DNA of 64,000 bases from Verminephrobacter eiseniae EF01-2 (GCF_000015565.1 NC_008786.1:3286001-3350000), one strand, 5' to 3'. Shown: positions 18,701-27,233, counted from the first letter of the stretch. Program-made: numbers and translations. The notes: generated by a model not told the origin, from the letters alone.

Positions 18701-19160
18701 CCGTCAGCGCCATCGGAGAGACCTGTCCGGTGAATGTCAGCAGTTGTCGACTGCCGTCCGGAAGCTCCAGAACCGGATTGTCAGCAATGGTGAGCCGGTT
18801 CATGTTGACGCAAGGCAGGCTTTCACGCGCTCTCAGGATGCGGCCAAAATGGATCGTCCATCCCCAGCCCGCGGTTGTCTTTGGCGCAGTTGCATTGGCG
18901 GGGTCGACATTGCTGCTGTTGTAGGATCGAACGATTTGAAGATCAAACCCGCCATTGCCCGGAATGCGGATATCCACATAGTGGCGCTGCAAAGATCCGG
19001 TGAATGGATCGATATTCTCGTGATGGCTCTGATTGACGAAATCGCGATTCGACTGGAGGCCGGGCTCTTTGTAGAAATCCGGTATGACTTCCTGCGCACT
19101 GGCGGCCCCGGCGCCAGCGAGCAGGAGCAACCAAAAACGCCGGATGATTTTCTTCAGCAT
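15777..19160 (-). CDS. Large Rhs/YD-repeat protein lacking its own core and tip
   Basis: A 1127-residue secreted protein. The chosen start MLKKIIRRFWLLLLAGAGAASAQ gives a clean signal peptide. The N-terminal region has ENIDPFTGSLQRHYVDI and FDLQIVRSYNSSN, typical of cell-surface Rhs proteins. The rest is an array of YD repeats (YDYDGLNRITSIDLP, YSYDGLHRVIQIRNAD, FGFDSMDRLTSVTTP) that would form the cocoon-like shell. It stops at LIQYIYLNGKRIAQKESAQ, just where the core domain normally continues. That core is encoded by the next gene, which overlaps by 4 nt and has its own signal peptide. Confidence 0.88.
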   Translation of the reverse strand: MLKKIIRRFWLLLLAGAGAASAQEVIPDFYKEPGLQSNRDFVNQSHHENIDPFTGSLQRHYVDIRIPGNGGFDLQIVRSYNSSNVDPANATAPKTTAGWGWTIHFGRILRARESLPCVNMNRLTIADNPVLELPDGSRQLLTFTGQVSPMALTAQRWKAECPPGGNGLIITSPDGVIYEMTQALGASSRISPVYEWHTKKITDRNGNYISIDYATTASPEIRSIATNDGRSVSFSYHDSGTASARIRSITSAGQTWQYNYQSSGITGVHQLASVTRPDGHTWAYTYNGNNGFAAGSYLMRLAKTPYNGTIYYEYDHVYFDSQSNPGSRSNVVRSKSLSTGGSWTFSYSPGGAGSLDTTTVTNAAGTTTYKHIGPMYAGPGNVWKVGLLAEKRIGNTQIEQYQWQGQQISSETYVRPGAFVTKFDYLQTNAPLLTQKTIIRDGGTYRTDYSNFDSHGNPRSIVESGPNRGNRTTTVSYYINTAKWIIRQVQNESSYGNSVTRSFDSRGNLITETRNGITVSRSHDTQGNVNSITFPRSLTYRYSNHMRGIPQNESQPEGIYVYRQVSDAGNVVSETDGSGHTTRYDYDGLNRITSIDLPVGNGVSISYGTNTRTVTRGSLVETSTYDGSGYVTHVNHGGISTSYTVDALGRITFVSDPNNDSGGTYSYDGLHRVIQIRNADGSAKTISHDAGSKTIRDERGNATTYNYRAYGDPDKVFLLEVNTPESSASVRYSRNSKDLITSAVQNGVTRNYTYNDAGHLISAFHPESGTTSYGRDAAGNMTSKSTGSAGTIRYAYDQQNRLQNIVYPDSTPSVAHSYDGAHRLLSTTSSDAARYFTYDGNGNLKSEQLSSDGISWTARYAYNGNDQLTSIVYPHSGDTVWYGVDNLGRPTSITGYVDAVSYWPSGQIRRISYANGTQSEYGQNSRLWPSSFITSHAGSYYGRSIFSYDAVGNLTAINDSTDAQYNRTFGFDSMDRLTSVTTPQGTGYIYYDGVGNITAQNLPGTRLTYHYDGNNRLSGLSASPATLSTAYAYDALGNITSGGGRTFTYDAVPNLRCVNCANPANSVQYMYDGNQKRTSVTQGGIKTHEFHGVHGNLLAEYTPGFPGKLIQYIYLNGKRIAQKESAQ

Positions 19161-19654
19161 TGTGCTTCCTGATTTGATCGGTTTCCAGGGTCGAACCACC
19201 TGGCACAGGCAGGGCCAAGGTGGTTCGCTCTTGCACGGTGAGTATATGCCAAAGTTACCAAATCAAACAAATGTCCCTTCGTGTTACTTGCACACGGGAT
19301 TTTGTTGACAAACATGAAGGATGGGGGCATATGCCGGGGCCTGTCATCCGTCGAGACGCGCAAAGCCTGCTGCCGGTTCGCGCCAGCCGTCCTGCGCTGC
19401 TCTGAAAAGTGCGCGCCTCTTGGTTGGGCGCTCCATTGCCGGCAATGCGCGCACCTGCCACAGGTGTCGCGTGATGCGCATTTCGGGGTTGTCAGGGCGG
19501 CCGGCGGGATGGGCGCGGCCCCCATTCACCCATGGTCCATGCGCTTATAGTGGATAGGCTGAACGGGGGCATTTTGAACGACTTTTCAGGCGTGGGGCCT
19601 GTTCGGGATCGATCGGGTGCGGAACTCCGGGGCGCGGCGCAACAAGGCAGGTCG
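19161..19654. other. Divergent intergenic region between rhs and the diguanylate cyclase
   Basis: About 490 bp with no convincing gene; short frames on both strands lack family features. It should hold the promoters of the minus-strand rhs operon and the plus-strand cyclase. TATAGT near 19547 could be a -10 box for the cyclase, but no good -35 partner was found. Confidence 0.4.
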
Positions 19655-21499
19655 ATGCAGATGGGCAAACGATGGTGGTGGGTGGCGCTGGTGCTGGCGC
19701 TATGTCCGTTTTGGACCTCTCAGGCGGGGGCTGGCTTGGTCCGCCTGGTGCCCGGCCAGGGCAGTTACGACCTGGGCGCCATGGCCGATGTGTTGGAGGA
19801 CGTGCCGGGCCGGTTGCGGCTCGATGATGTGCTGGCCGGCGGCAGTGCTGCGTCTGCCTTCAGTTCCCATACCGGCCGCCTGTCCAGTTTCGGGTTTACC
19901 AGGTCGACTTTCTGGTTCCGCGTCGAGATCGACAATCCCGCGCCTGCGCCGAGCGACATGCTGTTGGTGCTGCGCACCCCTTGGCTCGACTCCGTGCGCT
20001 GGTTCCGCCCGGACGGGCAGGGTGGCTATGTCGAACGACTGCTGGGCGATCACCTGCCGTTCAAGGCCCGCTCCTATGCCACGCCGCAGTTTCTGATCGA
20101 CGTGCCGGTGCTGCCCGGCAAGCACAGCTACTACCTGCGTCTGGCCAGTGCCGGGGCCTTCATGACGCCCATCGAGCTGTGGAGCCGCCAGGCTTTCCAT
20201 GACAACGATCGCCTGTGGGCGGCCTACTACGGGATGTTCTACGGCATCCTGTGCATCATGGTGCTCTACAACGGCTGCATCTGGGCCTCCACGCGCGACC
20301 GCAGTTACTTCGTTTACTGCCTGTACCTGGCGGTGTTTTTCCTGATGAACTTTTCGTACAACGGCTTTGCGTTCCAGTATTTCTGGCCTGAGTCGCCCCG
20401 CTGGAGCAATTGGAGCCAGACGCATTGGATCTTCGCGTTCCAGGGGCTGGCGGTATTGTTCACGATGAATTTCCTGGAGTCGAAAACCCGCCTGCCGCGC
20501 ATGCACCGGGTCTTGCAAGCCTTCCTGGTGGTGCTGGTCGGCAGTTGGATCGCGGTCACCGTCAGCGGCGATATCGTGGCCTACCACGCGGTGCCGATTT
20601 ATTTTATTTTTGGCTGCGCGCCGCTGATTCTGGCCGCAGGCTTTCTGGCCTTGAGGCCCGGTTATCGGGCGGCGCGCTTTTTCGTGCTGGCCTTTGTCGC
20701 CAGCATCACCGGGAGTTTTTTCACGGCGCTGACCGTGAGCGGCCTGATTCCCTATACCTTTGCCAATTTCCACGCCTCCGAGTTCGGCCTGCTGGCGGAC
20801 ATGGTGCTGCTCTCGCAGGCCCTGGCCGATCGCGTCAAGCTGTTGAGCGAACAGCGCGATGCGGCCGAGTTGCGCGAAATCGAGCAAAAGATCGCCACCA
20901 CGGCCTTGCTGAAACAGGCCAACGAAGACCTGGAGCGAATGGTGCTGGAGCGCACTTCGGAGCTGGCCAGGGCGCGCGACGAAGCCGAGCACTTTGCCCG
21001 CATCGACATGCTGACGGGCGTGGCCAATCGCCGTTACTTCGAGGAAGTCGCGACCATGGAATTTGCCCGGACGCAGCGTGGCCAGCAAGCCTTGTCGGTC
21101 ATCCTGATCGATATCGATCTGTTCAAGCAGGTCAACGACCGCTATGGCCATGCGGCCGGTGATGCGGTGATCCGGGCCGTCGCCCGCCTGGCCAAGGAGT
21201 CGGTGCGGGAGTCCGATTTCGTGGCCCGCATCGGTGGCGAGGAGTTCTCCGTCCTGTTGCCCGGCATAGGGCAGGCGCCGGCCTTTGCCACCGCCGAGCG
21301 TTTGCGTGAGCGGATTGCCGCCTGTGTGGTCGAGCATGACGGACATTCGCTGGGCTTTACCGCCAGCTTTGGCGTCAGCGAGCAGGTTGCCGACGACCCC
21401 GGGTTCAGCAGCCTGTTGCGCCGGGCAGACCAGGCCCTGTACGCTGCCAAGCAGGCGGGGCGCAACCAGGTGGTGGTGCAGGCGCTCGAGTGGGGGTGA
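19655..21499 (+). CDS. Diguanylate cyclase with 7TMR-DISM sensor region
   Basis: About 614 residues from ATG 19655. A signal peptide (VALVLALCPFWTSQAGAG) precedes a periplasmic 7TMR-DISMED2-like domain (STFWFRVEIDNPAPAPSD, LRTPWLDSVRWFRPDG), then seven membrane segments beginning YYGMFYGILCIMVLYNG. A coiled coil (LLKQANEDLERMVLERTSEL) links to a GGDEF domain with DxLTGVANRRYF and active-site GGEEF (about residue 527). An inhibitory-site RESD lies five residues before it. It would make c-di-GMP in response to an extracellular, perhaps carbohydrate, signal and inhibit itself by product. Two upstream in-frame starts are possible but would spoil the signal peptide. Confidence 0.9.
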   Translation: MQMGKRWWWVALVLALCPFWTSQAGAGLVRLVPGQGSYDLGAMADVLEDVPGRLRLDDVLAGGSAASAFSSHTGRLSSFGFTRSTFWFRVEIDNPAPAPSDMLLVLRTPWLDSVRWFRPDGQGGYVERLLGDHLPFKARSYATPQFLIDVPVLPGKHSYYLRLASAGAFMTPIELWSRQAFHDNDRLWAAYYGMFYGILCIMVLYNGCIWASTRDRSYFVYCLYLAVFFLMNFSYNGFAFQYFWPESPRWSNWSQTHWIFAFQGLAVLFTMNFLESKTRLPRMHRVLQAFLVVLVGSWIAVTVSGDIVAYHAVPIYFIFGCAPLILAAGFLALRPGYRAARFFVLAFVASITGSFFTALTVSGLIPYTFANFHASEFGLLADMVLLSQALADRVKLLSEQRDAAELREIEQKIATTALLKQANEDLERMVLERTSELARARDEAEHFARIDMLTGVANRRYFEEVATMEFARTQRGQQALSVILIDIDLFKQVNDRYGHAAGDAVIRAVARLAKESVRESDFVARIGGEEFSVLLPGIGQAPAFATAERLRERIAACVVEHDGHSLGFTASFGVSEQVADDPGFSSLLRRADQALYAAKQAGRNQVVVQALEWG

Positions 21500-21577
21500 G
21501 TGCGCTGAAAAAACCGCAGGCCAGGCAGCGCCGGGCTTGGCACGGGGCACAGCGCCACAAGCCGGCGCTGTGCCACG

Positions 21578-21714
21578 CCGGCGCGGAGCGTGTCACAGGC
21601 CGGTGCGGATCGTGCCACGCGGGTCGGCGCGGAGCGTGCCACGCGGGTCGGCGCGGAGCGTGCCACGCGGGCCGGCGCGAGCGTGTCATGGGCCGGCGCG
21701 GAGCGCCGTGGGCC
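21578..21714. repeat. Degenerate 20-24-bp tandem repeat
   Basis: About six units built on CGGCGCGGAGCGTGCCACGC fill the gap between the convergent cyclase and phnN genes. Unit lengths vary between about 20 and 24 bp and there are no unique spacers, so this is a minisatellite and not a CRISPR array. Confidence 0.8.
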
Positions 21715-21715
21715 C

Positions 21716-22282
21716 TCACTCCGGCCAGCCGGGGCATTGCCGCAGGGCGCTGAGCAGCCGCTGGCCTGCGTCGTCCAGGGCGCCGTCGTTGTGCAGTTCG
21801 ATCGGGACGCTGCCGCCGGGGGGCTGCAATTGCAGCGCCCTTTGCACACGCGACTCGACCATGGCGGCGCTCTCGCGCCCGCGCGCGAGCAGCCGCGCGC
21901 GCAGCACGGCCGGGCTGGCCGTGATGTGCACCGCCAGCAGATCGGGCCAGCGCGCCAGCGCATCGGCCAGATACGCGCGCGAACCGTTGACGAGCACCCA
22001 CTGGCCAGCGGCCAGCGGCGCCAGTTGCGCATGGCGGATGCCATAGCCCAGTCCATTGGCTTGCCAGTGCAGCGCAAAGGCCTGGGCCTGGCGCAATGCC
22101 GCAAAGGTCTCGGGCGAAACGCTTTCGTGCTCCTCGGCGCCGGGCGTCGCGTTGCGGCTGATCGTGCGCCGGGCCCAGTGGATACGGCCCTGCGCGGCCG
22201 GTTGCTGCGCGCGCAGCCAAGCCAGCAGGCTGTCTTTGCCCGCGCCCGAAGGGCCCATGAAGTAGACCAGTCTGGCCGTCAT
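21716..22282 (-). CDS. phnN: Ribose 1,5-bisphosphate phosphokinase PhnN
   Basis: A 188-residue guanylate-kinase-like P-loop enzyme that phosphorylates ribose 1,5-bisphosphate to PRPP, closing the C-P lyase pathway. The Walker A motif GPSGAGKDS lies at residues 10-18. ARRTISRNATPGAEEHESVS and LHWQANGLGYGI are typical of PhnN. Its start overlaps the stop of the 2H phosphoesterase gene upstream. The pair is divergent from phnG. Confidence 0.92.
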   Translation of the reverse strand: MTARLVYFMGPSGAGKDSLLAWLRAQQPAAQGRIHWARRTISRNATPGAEEHESVSPETFAALRQAQAFALHWQANGLGYGIRHAQLAPLAAGQWVLVNGSRAYLADALARWPDLLAVHITASPAVLRARLLARGRESAAMVESRVQRALQLQPPGGSVPIELHNDGALDDAGQRLLSALRQCPGWPE

Positions 22283-23046
22283 CGCCCGAACTCCAGATGG
22301 TCGAGCAGCACGAAGTCTGCGCCTGCGGCGGGTTCGGCAAACAGCGCCAGGCTGCTCATGCGCAGCACCGGCAGATCGGCAAAGAACGCCTGCGCGGCGC
22401 CCTGCACCCGGGCCTGGGTCTGGCGCCCGACCTGCTGCAAATGGCCGGTCAGCGACAGGTGGAAGCGAAACTCCTCGAGCACGAACGGATAGCCCCAGCG
22501 CTGCAGCAGTTCATCCTGCCGGGGTGTCAGTGCGGCGCAGCGTCGGCGCGCCAGGTCGGCATCGGACAGCGGGGCGGCCAACGGCTGCAACTGCGTCACG
22601 CAAGCGGCTGCCACCCGTTCGATCGCGGCATTGGCGGCATGCGCGGGCGCAGGCACCAGCGCCAGAAAGTCGTCGATGCGCGCCACATGCAGCGGCGGCA
22701 GCGCAAAGGGCGCGAGGCTCTGGGCCACGGCCCGCACTGTCTGGTGCAGCGTGATCCAGTCGACGCCGGGCGCCAGCGCAAACGGCGCCTTGAGCGTGGC
22801 ATGCCAGCCGTAGCGGCGCGGGGCAGCGGTCAGCCGGTACAGGTCTTGGGCGGCCACGCCCTCGATGGCCAGTTGCTGCATCGGTTGCAGCAAGGCCGCG
22901 CAGCGGCCCAGCCAATGGCTGCCGGCCAGCCAGCCCGTGCTGCCGGGGTGGGGGGCGAAATACACCGCATAGCGGTGCGCTGTGCCGGGCGCGCGGTTCG
23001 GGAGAGTCATCATCATGGGTGGGCCGGTGGCGCTGCGGGTTGTCAT
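22279..23046 (-). CDS. DUF1045-type 2H phosphoesterase of the phn locus
   Basis: A 255-residue protein with two His-x-Thr/Ser motifs of the 2H phosphoesterase fold: HATLK (about residues 81-85) and FHLSLTG near residue 200. Family members are found next to phnM and phnN and are thought to handle cyclic ribose phosphates made by C-P lyase, the role filled by PhnP elsewhere. No phnP is seen here, so this may be the replacement. The first Met gives MTTRSATGPPMMM; a shorter start at residues 11-13 is equally possible. Confidence 0.85.
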   Translation of the reverse strand: MTTRSATGPPMMMTLPNRAPGTAHRYAVYFAPHPGSTGWLAGSHWLGRCAALLQPMQQLAIEGVAAQDLYRLTAAPRRYGWHATLKAPFALAPGVDWITLHQTVRAVAQSLAPFALPPLHVARIDDFLALVPAPAHAANAAIERVAAACVTQLQPLAAPLSDADLARRRCAALTPRQDELLQRWGYPFVLEEFRFHLSLTGHLQQVGRQTQARVQGAAQAFFADLPVLRMSSLALFAEPAAGADFVLLDHLEFGR

Positions 23047-23124
23047 GAAACCTACACGAGCGCTTTTTAAGCTGGCGTGATCCGTTCATCGTTGGACGCT
23101 GCGAAGTTTCAGAGTAACACCCCC

Positions 23125-23673
23125 ATGTTTCAAGCCTTTGACAATCCAGGCCCGGGCCGGCCCCTGGAGCGAGCGCACTGGATGGCACTGCTGGCCCGGG
23201 CGCCGCTCGATCTGCTCGAATCCGCATTGCACGAGCCTGCCCGCCAGCCGGTGCGCTGGCTGCGCTCGCCCGAGATCGGGCTGATGATGGTGCAGGGCCG
23301 TGTCGGCGGCACGGGCGAGCGCTTTCATCTGGGCGAAGTCACCGTGACCCGCTGCGCGCTGCGGGTGGGGCCGCAGATGGCACCGGCGACAGTCGGCGCG
23401 GCTTCGGCGACGGCAGACATGGCCCCGGCGACGGTCGGCGTGGCGTATATCCTGGGCCGCTCGCACCGCAAAGCGCAACTCGCGGCGCTGGCCGATGCGC
23501 TGCTGCAAGACCCGGCGCAGCAGCCCGCACTGGAGGCCCGCCTGCTGGAGCCGATTCGCCGCCATTTGCGCCATATGCTGGCCGCGCGGCAGGCGCGCGC
23601 GGCCAGCACCAAGGTGGACTTTTTCACCATGGCGCGCGAGAGCAGCCTGGAGAACGCGGAGGACGCGCAATGA
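23125..23673 (+). CDS. phnG: C-P lyase core subunit PhnG
   Basis: About 182 residues from ATG 23125; an upstream in-frame GTG at 23077 is less likely. PhnG forms the C-P lyase core with PhnH, I and J. Recognisable parts are HWMALLARAPLDLLESAL, LMMVQGRVGGTGERFHLGEV and YILGRSHRKAQLAALADAL. Between VTRCALRVG and VAYILGR there is an insertion of about 20 residues containing MAPATVG twice, which the family normally lacks. The stop overlaps phnH by 4 nt. Confidence 0.92.
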   Translation: MFQAFDNPGPGRPLERAHWMALLARAPLDLLESALHEPARQPVRWLRSPEIGLMMVQGRVGGTGERFHLGEVTVTRCALRVGPQMAPATVGAASATADMAPATVGVAYILGRSHRKAQLAALADALLQDPAQQPALEARLLEPIRRHLRHMLAARQARAASTKVDFFTMARESSLENAEDAQ

Positions 23674-24377
23674 CCGCAAGCATCCTGTCCTCCCTGGGCG
23701 CGGGCTTTTCGAACCAGGCCCTGGGCAGCCAGGCCGTTTTTCGCGCAGTGCTGCAGGCGTTGGCGCACCCCGGGCGCAGCGTGGCCGTGCTGCATGACGC
23801 GCAAACGCCCGCCGTGGGCCAGCGCGCTTCGGCGGCGGTGCTGCTGGCCTTGCTCGACAGCGATTGCCGTCTGTGGCTGTCACCGCGCCTGGCGGCCAGC
23901 GATGCCGGCCCGTGGCTGCGCTTTCATACCGGCTGCACGCTGGTGAGCGAGCCTGGCCTGGCCGGGTTCGCCTGGGTGGCGCAAGGCGATGCGCTGCCGG
24001 CCTTGCGCAGCCTGGCGCAGGGCAGCGATAGCGACCCGGATCGATCGGCGACCTGCGTGGTCGATGTGGCGCTGGCGGGGGCCGGGGCAGTGGCGGTCCC
24101 GGCCGATGCCGGGACTTTGACTGCGCCGGCCGGTGCCGGGGCATTGCAAGCGCCGGCCGATGCCGGCGCGTGGCTGCTGACCGGCCCCGGTATCCGTGGC
24201 CAGGCGACATTGCCGCCTTGTGGCCTGGCGCATGATTTTGTGCCCCAGTGGCAGGCCAACCATGCGGCCTTTCCTTGCGGGGTCGATCTGCTGCTGGGTG
24301 GGGCGGCGCATATCGTGGGCCTGCCGCGCACCACGCGCATCGTCCGCACACCACACGACACCACCGAGGAGATCTGA
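23670..24377 (+). CDS. phnH: C-P lyase core subunit PhnH
   Basis: A 235-residue PhnH. Family features include the start SLGAGFSNQALGSQAVFRAV followed by LAHPGRSV, and the end FPCGVDLLLGGAAHIVGLPR. In the middle a low-complexity stretch of ADAG/AGAG steps (VPADAGTLTAPAGAGALQAP) replaces the short loop usual in PhnH; it is encoded by repeats of a CGGCCGATGCCGG-like unit. The repeat stays in frame, so function is probably kept. It overlaps phnG and lies 2 nt before phnI. Confidence 0.93.
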   Translation: MTASILSSLGAGFSNQALGSQAVFRAVLQALAHPGRSVAVLHDAQTPAVGQRASAAVLLALLDSDCRLWLSPRLAASDAGPWLRFHTGCTLVSEPGLAGFAWVAQGDALPALRSLAQGSDSDPDRSATCVVDVALAGAGAVAVPADAGTLTAPAGAGALQAPADAGAWLLTGPGIRGQATLPPCGLAHDFVPQWQANHAAFPCGVDLLLGGAAHIVGLPRTTRIVRTPHDTTEEI

Positions 24378-24379
24378 GC

Positions 24380-25486
24380 ATGTACGTTGCCGTCAAGGGC
24401 GGAGAAGCCGCCATCCGCAGCAGTTACCGGCGGCTGGCCGAGCAGCGCCGGGGCGATGCCGCGCAGCCGCCACTGTCGGTGTCACAGATCCGTGGGCAGC
24501 TCAAGCTGGCCGTGGACCGCGTGATGACCGAGGGTTCGGTGTACGACCCCGAACTGGCCGCGCTGGCGATCAAGCAGGCTGCCGGGGATCTGGTCGAAGC
24601 CATCTTCCTGCTGCGCGCCTACCGCGCCACGCTGCCGCGCCTGGGCAGCAGTTGCCCTGTCGATACCGCCCGCATGCTGCTGGACCGGCGCATCTCGGCC
24701 ACCTTCAAAGACCTGCCCGGCGGCCAACTGCTGGGCCCCACTTACGACTACACGCAGCGCCTGCTGGACTTCACGCTGCTGGCGCAGAGCCAGGAGCCGT
24801 TGGCCGACCCGGTGGCGGACTGGGCGCCCGAGGCCCCCGGGCTGACACCTCCCCCGGCGCGCGTGGTGGAGCTGCTCAACCAGGAAGGGCTGATCGAAAC
24901 CCGGCCCGTCCCCCCGGGCGACCCCGGCGCCACCGACCTGACGCGCGAGCCGCTGCGCTTTCCGGCAGACCGCGCCACGCGCTTGCAAAACCTGGCCCGT
25001 GGCGACGAGGGCTTTTTGCTGGCGATGGCCTATTCCACCCAGCGCGGTTATGCGCACTCGCACCCGTTCGTCGCCGAACTGCGCCTGGGCACGGTGGCGC
25101 TGGAGATTGCGCCCGAGGAACTGGGCTTTGTGATCTCCATCGGCGACATCGAGATCACCGAATGCGAGATGGTGAACCAGTTTGCCGGCAGCCAGAGTGA
25201 GCCGCCGCAGTTCACGCGCGGCTATGGCCTGGCCTTTGGCCACAGCGAGCGCAAGGCCCTGGCGATGAGCCTGGTGGACCGCGCGCTGCGCGCCGATGAA
25301 CTGGGCGAGACGGTGCAATCGCCCGCGCAGATGCAGGAGTTCGTGCTGTCCCATAGCGACAGTCTGGAGGCGTCGGGCTTCGTGCAGCACCTGAAGCTGC
25401 CGCATTACGTGGACTTTCAGGCCGAGTTGGAACTGGTGCGCAAGATGCGCGCAGCGGCCCGATCCCCTGCCGGAGATGACAGATGA
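24380..25486 (+). CDS. phnI: C-P lyase core subunit PhnI
   Basis: A 368-residue protein starting MYVAVKGGEAAIRSSYRRLA, the standard PhnI N-terminus. PhnI with PhnGHL catalyses displacement of adenine from ATP by phosphonate. SVYDPELAALAIKQAAGDLV, ATFKDLPGGQLLGPTYDYTQ and GYAHSHPFVAELRLG are conserved blocks. The stop overlaps phnJ by 4 nt. Length is normal, and no expansion is seen here apart from a slightly long loop after about residue 150. Confidence 0.95.
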   Translation: MYVAVKGGEAAIRSSYRRLAEQRRGDAAQPPLSVSQIRGQLKLAVDRVMTEGSVYDPELAALAIKQAAGDLVEAIFLLRAYRATLPRLGSSCPVDTARMLLDRRISATFKDLPGGQLLGPTYDYTQRLLDFTLLAQSQEPLADPVADWAPEAPGLTPPPARVVELLNQEGLIETRPVPPGDPGATDLTREPLRFPADRATRLQNLARGDEGFLLAMAYSTQRGYAHSHPFVAELRLGTVALEIAPEELGFVISIGDIEITECEMVNQFAGSQSEPPQFTRGYGLAFGHSERKALAMSLVDRALRADELGETVQSPAQMQEFVLSHSDSLEASGFVQHLKLPHYVDFQAELELVRKMRAAARSPAGDDR

Positions 25487-26463
25487 ACACGCTGCCCTTG
25501 GCGACCGATGCACAGCCTGATGCACGGCTTGATGCACAGCCTGATGCACCATCCGTCGATGGCGGCTTCAACTTCGCCTATCTCGACGAGCGCAGCAAGC
25601 GCATGATCCGCCGCGCGATTCTCAAGGCCGTGGCGATTCCGGGCTACCAGGTGCCCTTTGGCTCGCGCGAGATGCCGCTACCCTATGGCTGGGGCACCGG
25701 CGGCATCCAGGTCACGGCCGCCATCATCGGGCCGCAGGACTGCCTGAAGGTGATCGACCAAGGCTCGGACGACACGGTCAACGCGGTCAATATCCGGCGC
25801 TTCTTCGAGCGCACCACGGCGGTGGCAACGACCACGCGCACGCGCATGGCCACGCTGATACAGACGCGCCATCGCATTCCCGAGACCCCGCTGACCGAAG
25901 GCCAGGTCATCGTCTACCAGGTGCCGGTGCCCGAGCCCATGCAGCGCCTGGAGCCGCGCGAGAGCGAAACGCGCACGCTGCACGGCCTGGCCGAATACGG
26001 CCTGATGCATGTCAAGCTGTATGAGGACATTGCCCGCTACGGCCATATCGCCACCACCTACGACTACCCGGTGCTGGTGAACCAGCGCTATGTGATGTCA
26101 CCGTCACCGATCCCGAAGTTCGACAACCCCAAGATGCACATGAACCCCGCATTGCAACTGTTTGGCGCGGGCCGCGAAAAGCGCATTTACGCCGTGCCGC
26201 CGTACACGGCGGTGCAAAGCCTGGGCTTTGAAGACCACCCGTTCGAGGTACAGCGCCAAAATGCCGCCTGCGCGCTGTGCGGCGCGACCGACAGCTTTCT
26301 CGATGAAGTCATCACCGACGACCAGGGCACGCGCATGCACGCCTGCTCCGATTCGGACTACTGCCAGGAGCGCCGAGAGCGCCAAGAACGCCAAGAACGC
26401 CAAGAACGCCAAACGGACCGGGAAGGCCGGCCGACCGCCGCCGCCACGGAGGAACGCGCATGA
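25483..26463 (+). CDS. phnJ: Carbon-phosphorus lyase PhnJ (radical SAM)
   Basis: A 326-residue PhnJ that cleaves the C-P bond by SAM radical chemistry. The four cysteines C263, C266, C288 and C294 keep the spacing of the E. coli residues 241, 244, 266 and 272 (from memory), so the cluster and catalytic thiol appear intact. Conserved stretches are FAYLDERSKRMIRRAILKAV and PYGWGTGGIQVTAAIIGP. Both ends carry repeats: DAQPDARLDAQPDAP near the start and a run of RQERQE units near the end, expansions of 12-bp and 9-bp DNA units. Confidence 0.95.
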   Translation: MNTLPLATDAQPDARLDAQPDAPSVDGGFNFAYLDERSKRMIRRAILKAVAIPGYQVPFGSREMPLPYGWGTGGIQVTAAIIGPQDCLKVIDQGSDDTVNAVNIRRFFERTTAVATTTRTRMATLIQTRHRIPETPLTEGQVIVYQVPVPEPMQRLEPRESETRTLHGLAEYGLMHVKLYEDIARYGHIATTYDYPVLVNQRYVMSPSPIPKFDNPKMHMNPALQLFGAGREKRIYAVPPYTAVQSLGFEDHPFEVQRQNAACALCGATDSFLDEVITDDQGTRMHACSDSDYCQERRERQERQERQERQTDREGRPTAAATEERA

Positions 26464-27233
26464 ACGCCGCCTTGTTGAGCGTGCGCGGCATCCGCAAATG
26501 CTACGGCGAGCGCGTGGCGCTGGAGGATGTTTCCTTCGACCTGTGGCCCGGCGAGGTGCTGGCCGTGGTGGGCGAGTCCGGCTCGGGCAAGTCCACGCTG
26601 CTCGATGCGATTGCTGCGCGCAGCGCACCCGACGCGGGCTTGGTGCAGTTTCGCCAGCGCGATGGCCAGTTGCAGGATGTGTTTGCGCTGGGCCTGGCCC
26701 GGCAGCGGCTGTTGGCCCGCACCGATTGGGGCTTCGTGCACCAGAACCCGGCCGACGGCCTGCGCATGGAGGTCTCTGCCGGCGCCAACGTGGGCGAGCG
26801 GCTGATGGGCCTGGGCGAGCGCCACTATGGCCGGCTGCGGGCCACGGCCATCGAGTGGCTGCAGCGGGTGGAGATCGACGCCAACCGCATCGACGACGCC
26901 CCGCGCAGCTTCTCGGGCGGCATGCGCCAGCGCCTGCAAATCGCCCGCAATCTGGTCACGCAACCGCGCCTGATCTTCATGGACGAGCCGACCTCGGGCC
27001 TGGATGTATCGGTGCAGGCGCGCCTGCTGGACCTGCTGCGCCAGCTCACGCGGCAGATGCAACTGGCCGTCGTCATCGTCACCCACGACCTGGCCGTGGC
27101 CCGCCTGCTGGCGCACCGCATGTTGGTGATGCAGCGCGGCCGCGTGGTCGAATCGGGCCTGACCGACCAGTTGCTCGACGACCCGCAGCACCCCTACACC
27201 CAACTCCTGGTCTCTTCGGTACTGCAACCATGA
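26460..27233 (+). CDS. phnK: C-P lyase ABC-type ATPase PhnK
   Basis: A 257-residue ABC protein that docks on the PhnGHIJ core and does not work with a membrane permease. Walker A is GESGSGKST (about residues 40-48), the signature is SFSGGMRQRLQIARNL and Walker B is RLIFMDEPTSGLD. The sequence VEIDANRIDDAPRSFSGGMR is PhnK-like. It overlaps phnJ and phnL by 4 nt on each side, consistent with one translationally coupled operon. Confidence 0.94.
   Translation: MNAALLSVRGIRKCYGERVALEDVSFDLWPGEVLAVVGESGSGKSTLLDAIAARSAPDAGLVQFRQRDGQLQDVFALGLARQRLLARTDWGFVHQNPADGLRMEVSAGANVGERLMGLGERHYGRLRATAIEWLQRVEIDANRIDDAPRSFSGGMRQRLQIARNLVTQPRLIFMDEPTSGLDVSVQARLLDLLRQLTRQMQLAVVIVTHDLAVARLLAHRMLVMQRGRVVESGLTDQLLDDPQHPYTQLLVSSVLQP

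Noticed and set aside
19700-21550. Long minus-strand frame opposite the diguanylate cyclase
   Set aside because: The sense strand has a complete DISM-GGDEF protein; the antisense translation is low-complexity Gln/His/Arg-rich with no motif.
21578-21714. CRISPR array
   Set aside because: Units are contiguous and degenerate with no unique spacers, and no cas genes are present.
23039-23056. Pho box before phnG
   Set aside because: The first half TTGTCAT fits well but the second half CCTACAC matches poorly, so I did not list it as a site.
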